Of a stretch of 64,000 nucleotides of DNA, positions 60,914-64,000 are shown in pieces (positions within the stretch are counted from its first letter, which is position 1; every line of letters starts with the position of its first letter). The translations under genes and the position numbers were made by a program. Location of the stretch: the NCBI GenBank assembly GCA_031296915.1, contig JAVDPC010000006.1:1-64000 (forward strand), written 5' to 3'. Under the pieces are notes generated by a model that made no database searches, was not told where the DNA came from, and saw only the letters and a program-made list of their open reading frames with translations. This stretch comes from Cerasicoccus frondis (lineage in GTDB: Bacteria; Verrucomicrobiota; Verrucomicrobiia; Opitutales; Cerasicoccaceae).

Positions 60914-62846
60914 CGGCCAAGCCTCCTTCCACGTGCTCAGCCGCTTCCGCAGTGCGTCGGACGATTAAGCCCACCGTCAGCACGGTAATAATCGGCCCCA
61001 CGGACGCCAAAGCCAAAACGCCAAAGCCATCGATCACGCCTGGGACATTGGCGCCAATGCCGAGGCCCATCGCCAGCACCAGCGGCACGGTAATCGGCCC
61101 CGTCGTCACGCCCGCGCTATCCCAGCCGAAATTGACGAATTCCTCCGTGGAAATATAGGTCAGGAACAGCAGTAAAATATACGGCGGAATGAGCAACCAG
61201 GCCAACGGCAAGTTATAGGCGATTTTGCAAACCCCAGTCGCAATGCCGATGCCCACCCCGATCGCCACCGACTGCATCAGCAGGTTCTTGCGAAACGCGC
61301 CGGCGGTGATTTTTTGCACGGTTACGCCCAACGCATTTAGAGCCGGCTCAGCCAACGTCGCGCCATAACCGAGCAGGAAGCCAAACAGCACTGCGATTAT
61401 TTTCCCAAAGTGCTCGGCATTGACCAACGGTCCAAAGCTCGCCTCAATGCCCCAAGGGCTGATTGAGGCAAACGTCGCCGGAATATTGCTCCCTAATTGT
61501 TCGCCCAGTGGCGTGAGTCCCATCGTGATTCCCAGCCCGAACAACGCCATCCCGGCCAGGGAGAAAACAATGCCAACCATCAACTGATCCAAATCGCGAA
61601 TCGGCTCTTTAACCAAGAGTTTCAGGATTACGAACAGGAAAATAACCAACGGCACAATGGCTTGCAGCGCGCCAAACAGCGCTGTCTTGAATTCTTTGGG
61701 AAAGTCCGCCTGTGGGTCCCACTCTTCAATATCTTGCGCCCACAAGGAAGGGTCTTCATGCCGCTCATACACCACTCGGGCCCCGCTTTGCACCAGGCGT
61801 CCATTCACGAGTTGGGTTTCCCCGCCTTCAAAGCGAACGGTGACGTCTTCCGGCAAATCCCCGGTGAGCAGGAAATTCTGAAACTCGCCTTCCGAAATCG
61901 GTTCTTTCGCCATCAACGGCGCAGCTTCGACGTCCTGCAGTAAAGCCAGAGGCGGATCCGCAGTTTCCACGTTAAACTCCGGCAGCACAGTCTGCTCCAC
62001 CTCGCCAGTGTAGTTTGGCGCACCGACATAATCCTGCGCCGCATAGTGATACAAACCCAGCAGCAGCACCGCAATAATCGGGAACAGCGAAGCCAGCGTC
62101 ACAATGCCAAAACCAGCATTACTGGAATCCTCGTCGCCAACGATGCGGCAGACGCCAATGCCCAGCGCCAGCACCAGCGGAACAGTCACCGGGCCCGTTG
62201 TCACCGCGCCACAGTCCCAGGCCAAGCCTACAATTGGCGCAAGCACGTCGTTAAAATGCGCATAGACCGTTAGCCCCGCCAGGAGCCCGATCAGCGGCAT
62301 GATGAACATTTTCAGCGACCAGCCGCGGAAAAACCGCAAGACGCCGAGCAACACTGCAATGCCCACGCCAATCGCCACACTGACCACGAGCTGCGTCGAA
62401 AAGTCATTCAGCAAACTGTAGAGCAACGGCGCGTCATTGGGACGAACACCGGCCCCCGCAGCTCGCAACACCGCAATCGCCGGTTCAGCAAAGGTGGCCA
62501 GGCCCCCCAGCACGAAGGCAAAAGCCAGGATCGCCGGCAGCTTGGCGTTTCGTGGTAAAACCGCGCCAATGATTTCTCCCAGCGGCATCAGCCCAAGGCG
62601 CAACCCTTCCATGAAAAACATCAACCCCAGCGCCACAACAAACACGCCGACGCCGATCATCCCAGCATAGACCAGCGGAACGCCGAGGATCAGGATCTGG
62701 AACGCCGCCAGGTAAACGATGATGAACCAGATGCTCTTGACCTGCTCAAAAAATTTATCGCGAAAGTAAGGCGTCAACAAGCGAAGCGTGCCCCGAAGCC
62801 CCAGCTTCGGCGTACTCCAGCCCATTGACTGACCCTCGCTCGCCAT
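60906..62846 (-). CDS. Tandem DUF1538 membrane protein
   Basis: A 646-residue polytopic membrane protein made of two homologous halves. Each half holds the signature WD-x2-x-VTTGPxTVPLVLAxGxG: WDCGAVTTGPVTVPLVLALG (residue 210) and WDSAGVTTGPITVPLVLAMG (residue 575). The halves also share FAEPAIAVLRAAG and LAEPALNALG. A soluble acidic insert of about 115 residues (275-390) lies between. DUF1538 proteins are presumed transporters with unknown substrate and are often encoded beside P-II-like proteins. The start at 62846 is 115 bp from the upstream plsC stop; ATG 62825 is an alternative. It is coupled to the downstream triple P-II-like gene. Confidence 0.88.
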   Translation of the reverse strand: MASEGQSMGWSTPKLGLRGTLRLLTPYFRDKFFEQVKSIWFIIVYLAAFQILILGVPLVYAGMIGVGVFVVALGLMFFMEGLRLGLMPLGEIIGAVLPRNAKLPAILAFAFVLGGLATFAEPAIAVLRAAGAGVRPNDAPLLYSLLNDFSTQLVVSVAIGVGIAVLLGVLRFFRGWSLKMFIMPLIGLLAGLTVYAHFNDVLAPIVGLAWDCGAVTTGPVTVPLVLALGIGVCRIVGDEDSSNAGFGIVTLASLFPIIAVLLLGLYHYAAQDYVGAPNYTGEVEQTVLPEFNVETADPPLALLQDVEAAPLMAKEPISEGEFQNFLLTGDLPEDVTVRFEGGETQLVNGRLVQSGARVVYERHEDPSLWAQDIEEWDPQADFPKEFKTALFGALQAIVPLVIFLFVILKLLVKEPIRDLDQLMVGIVFSLAGMALFGLGITMGLTPLGEQLGSNIPATFASISPWGIEASFGPLVNAEHFGKIIAVLFGFLLGYGATLAEPALNALGVTVQKITAGAFRKNLLMQSVAIGVGIGIATGVCKIAYNLPLAWLLIPPYILLLFLTYISTEEFVNFGWDSAGVTTGPITVPLVLAMGLGIGANVPGVIDGFGVLALASVGPIITVLTVGLIVRRTAEAAEHVEGGLADG

Positions 62847-62961
62847 CGGAAGCTAAGATCGCGAATTTCACGCCTGCGCCAAGCGTAAAAGCTTTGCAAT
62901 TAAGCAATTGGCGAACGTTTTACCCTTTTCCGCGTTTCAGACTGGGATCAAGCCAGTGTGG

Positions 62962-63630
62962 TTAAATCGCCCGGCCAAAGGGAGGAGCATTGACTTCGCG
63001 CGCATGCTTCAATGCAGCAATCCCATCCATAATTTTCGCGGCGGCGTTTTCATATCGCTGGCTGTCCGCCTTGCCGCCATCATAGTCACTCACTGGAATT
63101 GCCGGGCCAAAGCTCACGCCTAGCGGCTTGAAGAGTCGGGGTAATTTTTGATGGCGGTTCCACATCTCATAACTGCCAAAAATGCGAGCTGGCACCACCG
63201 GCACTTGCGCACGGCAGGCGATCATCCCAATCCCCTTTTTGCCCGCGTGCAAATGGCCGTCAGGCGTGCGTGTCCCCTCCGGAAAAACCAAAAGCGCGGC
63301 ATCTTCCTTGAATGCGGCAAAGACGCGGCGAAACGCCTGCAAATCACGCTCGCCATCACGGTCAATCGGGATGGCGTTGAGGTTCGTAATCAACGTGCCA
63401 AAAGCGCCCTTCCACAGTGTATTACGCGCAAAGAAATGGAGCTCGCGCGGACACGCGGCCGCAAAGACGGGCGGATCAAGAAAGCTCGCGTGGTTACACG
63501 CCAGCAGGAACGGCCCCTCGCGCGGCACGTTCGCGGCCCCATGCACTTGCAACCCATTAAAAGTGTAGAACCATCCCGCCAGCGCCGCCCGGCAGTTTCG
63601 GTAAAATGGCTTCATTGGGTAAGTGATCAT
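62962..63630 (-). CDS. plsC: 1-acyl-sn-glycerol-3-phosphate acyltransferase
   Basis: A 222-residue membrane-associated acyltransferase of phospholipid synthesis. The catalytic NHxxxxD motif is CNHASFLDPP, the second block is FARNTLWKGAFGTLI with INAIPIDRDGERDL-like sequence (read LNAIPIDRDGERDL), and the substrate-binding FPEGTRTPDG follows. The N-terminal hydrophobic segment AALAGWFYTFNGLQV anchors it. It begins 2 bp after the cmk stop codon, so the two are in one transcription unit, an arrangement known in many bacteria (cmk-plsC). Confidence 0.9.
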   Translation of the reverse strand: MITYPMKPFYRNCRAALAGWFYTFNGLQVHGAANVPREGPFLLACNHASFLDPPVFAAACPRELHFFARNTLWKGAFGTLITNLNAIPIDRDGERDLQAFRRVFAAFKEDAALLVFPEGTRTPDGHLHAGKKGIGMIACRAQVPVVPARIFGSYEMWNRHQKLPRLFKPLGVSFGPAIPVSDYDGGKADSQRYENAAAKIMDGIAALKHAREVNAPPFGRAI

Positions 63631-63632
63631 GG

Positions 63633-64000
63633 CTAGGCGCGATTCGATACCCGGTTTACGATTTCATCGACCACTTCTTCCAAAGTGAGGTTGGAGTTGT
63701 CGATGCGCTCTGCGCCTTCCGGGCAAGTCAAGGGCGCTGTTTTGCGTGAGGAATCAATTTTATCGCGCGCTTCAATGGAGTCCGTCTGCCCTTCAGCGGC
63801 GCGGCGCTGGGAGCGCGTCGCGGCGTCGGCTTCCAGGAAAATGCGGAGCGTCGCGTCCGGGAAAATCACCGAGCCAATGTCGCGCCCCTCCATAATGAGA
63901 CCGGCAAAGCCCTCTGCCTGCGCGATGCCCGCCTGACTGCGCTGATAGTTGAATAAAAACTGACGCACGGCCGGTATCGCGGCGTAGGGCGAGACCGTGG
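63633..64000 (-). CDS. cmk: Cytidylate kinase, C-terminal part (runs off the window)
   Basis: The reading frame continues to the right edge without a start codon of its own, so the gene is truncated by the window, not by mutation. The visible 122 codons hold the CMP-kinase sequence TVSPYAAIPAVRQFLF, GLIMEGRDIGSVIFPDATLR, IFLEADAATRSQRRAAEGQ and the C-terminal DNSNLTLEEVVDEIV. The enzyme phosphorylates CMP and dCMP with ATP. The P-loop lies outside the window. It is followed by plsC after a 2-bp gap. Confidence 0.9.
   Translation of the reverse strand, partial: TVSPYAAIPAVRQFLFNYQRSQAGIAQAEGFAGLIMEGRDIGSVIFPDATLRIFLEADAATRSQRRAAEGQTDSIEARDKIDSSRKTAPLTCPEGAERIDNSNLTLEEVVDEIVNRVSNRA

Noticed and set aside
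1..64000. CRISPR arrays, prophage, insertion sequences, tRNA or rRNA genes
   Set aside because: No regularly spaced direct repeats, transposase, integrase or phage structural genes, and no cloverleaf or rRNA signature was seen on either strand.

Overview
The window is one dense bacterial chromosome segment of moderately high GC. It holds 52 protein-coding loci, 49 of them apparently intact, and I saw no rRNA, tRNA, CRISPR array or insertion sequence. The gene set fits a Gram-negative member of the PVC group, most likely Verrucomicrobiota (Opitutia/Puniceicoccales-like): a reg_prop hybrid sensor kinase, DUF4912 proteins paired with GH57 enzymes, squalene-hopene cyclase, GYF_2 and SUMF1-type proteins. 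This assignment is inference from family content; no rRNA is present to confirm it.

Layout. 0.1-6.5 kb: an orphan YcaO protein, a large hybrid sensor histidine kinase and two uncharacterised proteins. 6.5-15.8 kb: an isoprenoid neighbourhood with crtI, a methyltransferase and a HpnG-like nucleosidase on the minus strand, and a GYF_2 membrane protein with shc on the plus strand, followed by an IDI-like Nudix enzyme, ispH and a class III aminotransferase resembling HpnO. 15.8-19.4 kb: small enzymes (SxxK serine hydrolase, HAD phosphatase, DUF192 lipoprotein, low-molecular-weight phosphatase) and a fructosamine-kinase gene broken by one frameshift. 19.4-26.7 kb: a minus-strand run of a SUMF1-domain membrane protein, a 46-residue membrane miniprotein, a PIN-TRAM protein, two roadblock/LC7 proteins, a degenerate NtrC-like protein, amtB and a P-II gene. 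26.8-33 kb: tyrA, aat, a TPR protein, a GspF-like protein, a ParD-like antitoxin with a wrecked zeta-type toxin, and an ankyrin protein. 33.4-39.7 kb: gltB and gltD, closed by a strong hairpin. 39.9-45.5 kb: a sugar nucleotidyltransferase, a solo Cache protein, a ComEC core, a coiled-coil miniprotein and a PrsW-like protease.

45.6-59.7 kb is a carbohydrate block. A transglutaminase and a circularly permuted ATP-grasp/alpha-E protein form an overlapping pair. Next come two GH57 branching enzymes, each overlapping or abutting a DUF4912-type gene and diverging from a shared promoter region, then glgA and a GH13 debranching-type enzyme. Together these would build and trim alpha-glucan. 59.7-62.8 kb encodes a tandem DUF1538 membrane protein coupled to a protein with three P-II-like segments. 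plsC and the 3' part of cmk run to the right edge.

The most interesting items are the triple P-II-like/DUF1538 pair; the NtrC-like protein that has lost every ATPase motif but sits directly upstream of amtB; the mirrored DUF4912-GH57 modules with a sigma-54-like promoter between them; the decayed toxin beside an intact antitoxin; and a 75-bp palindromic repeat found in two places.
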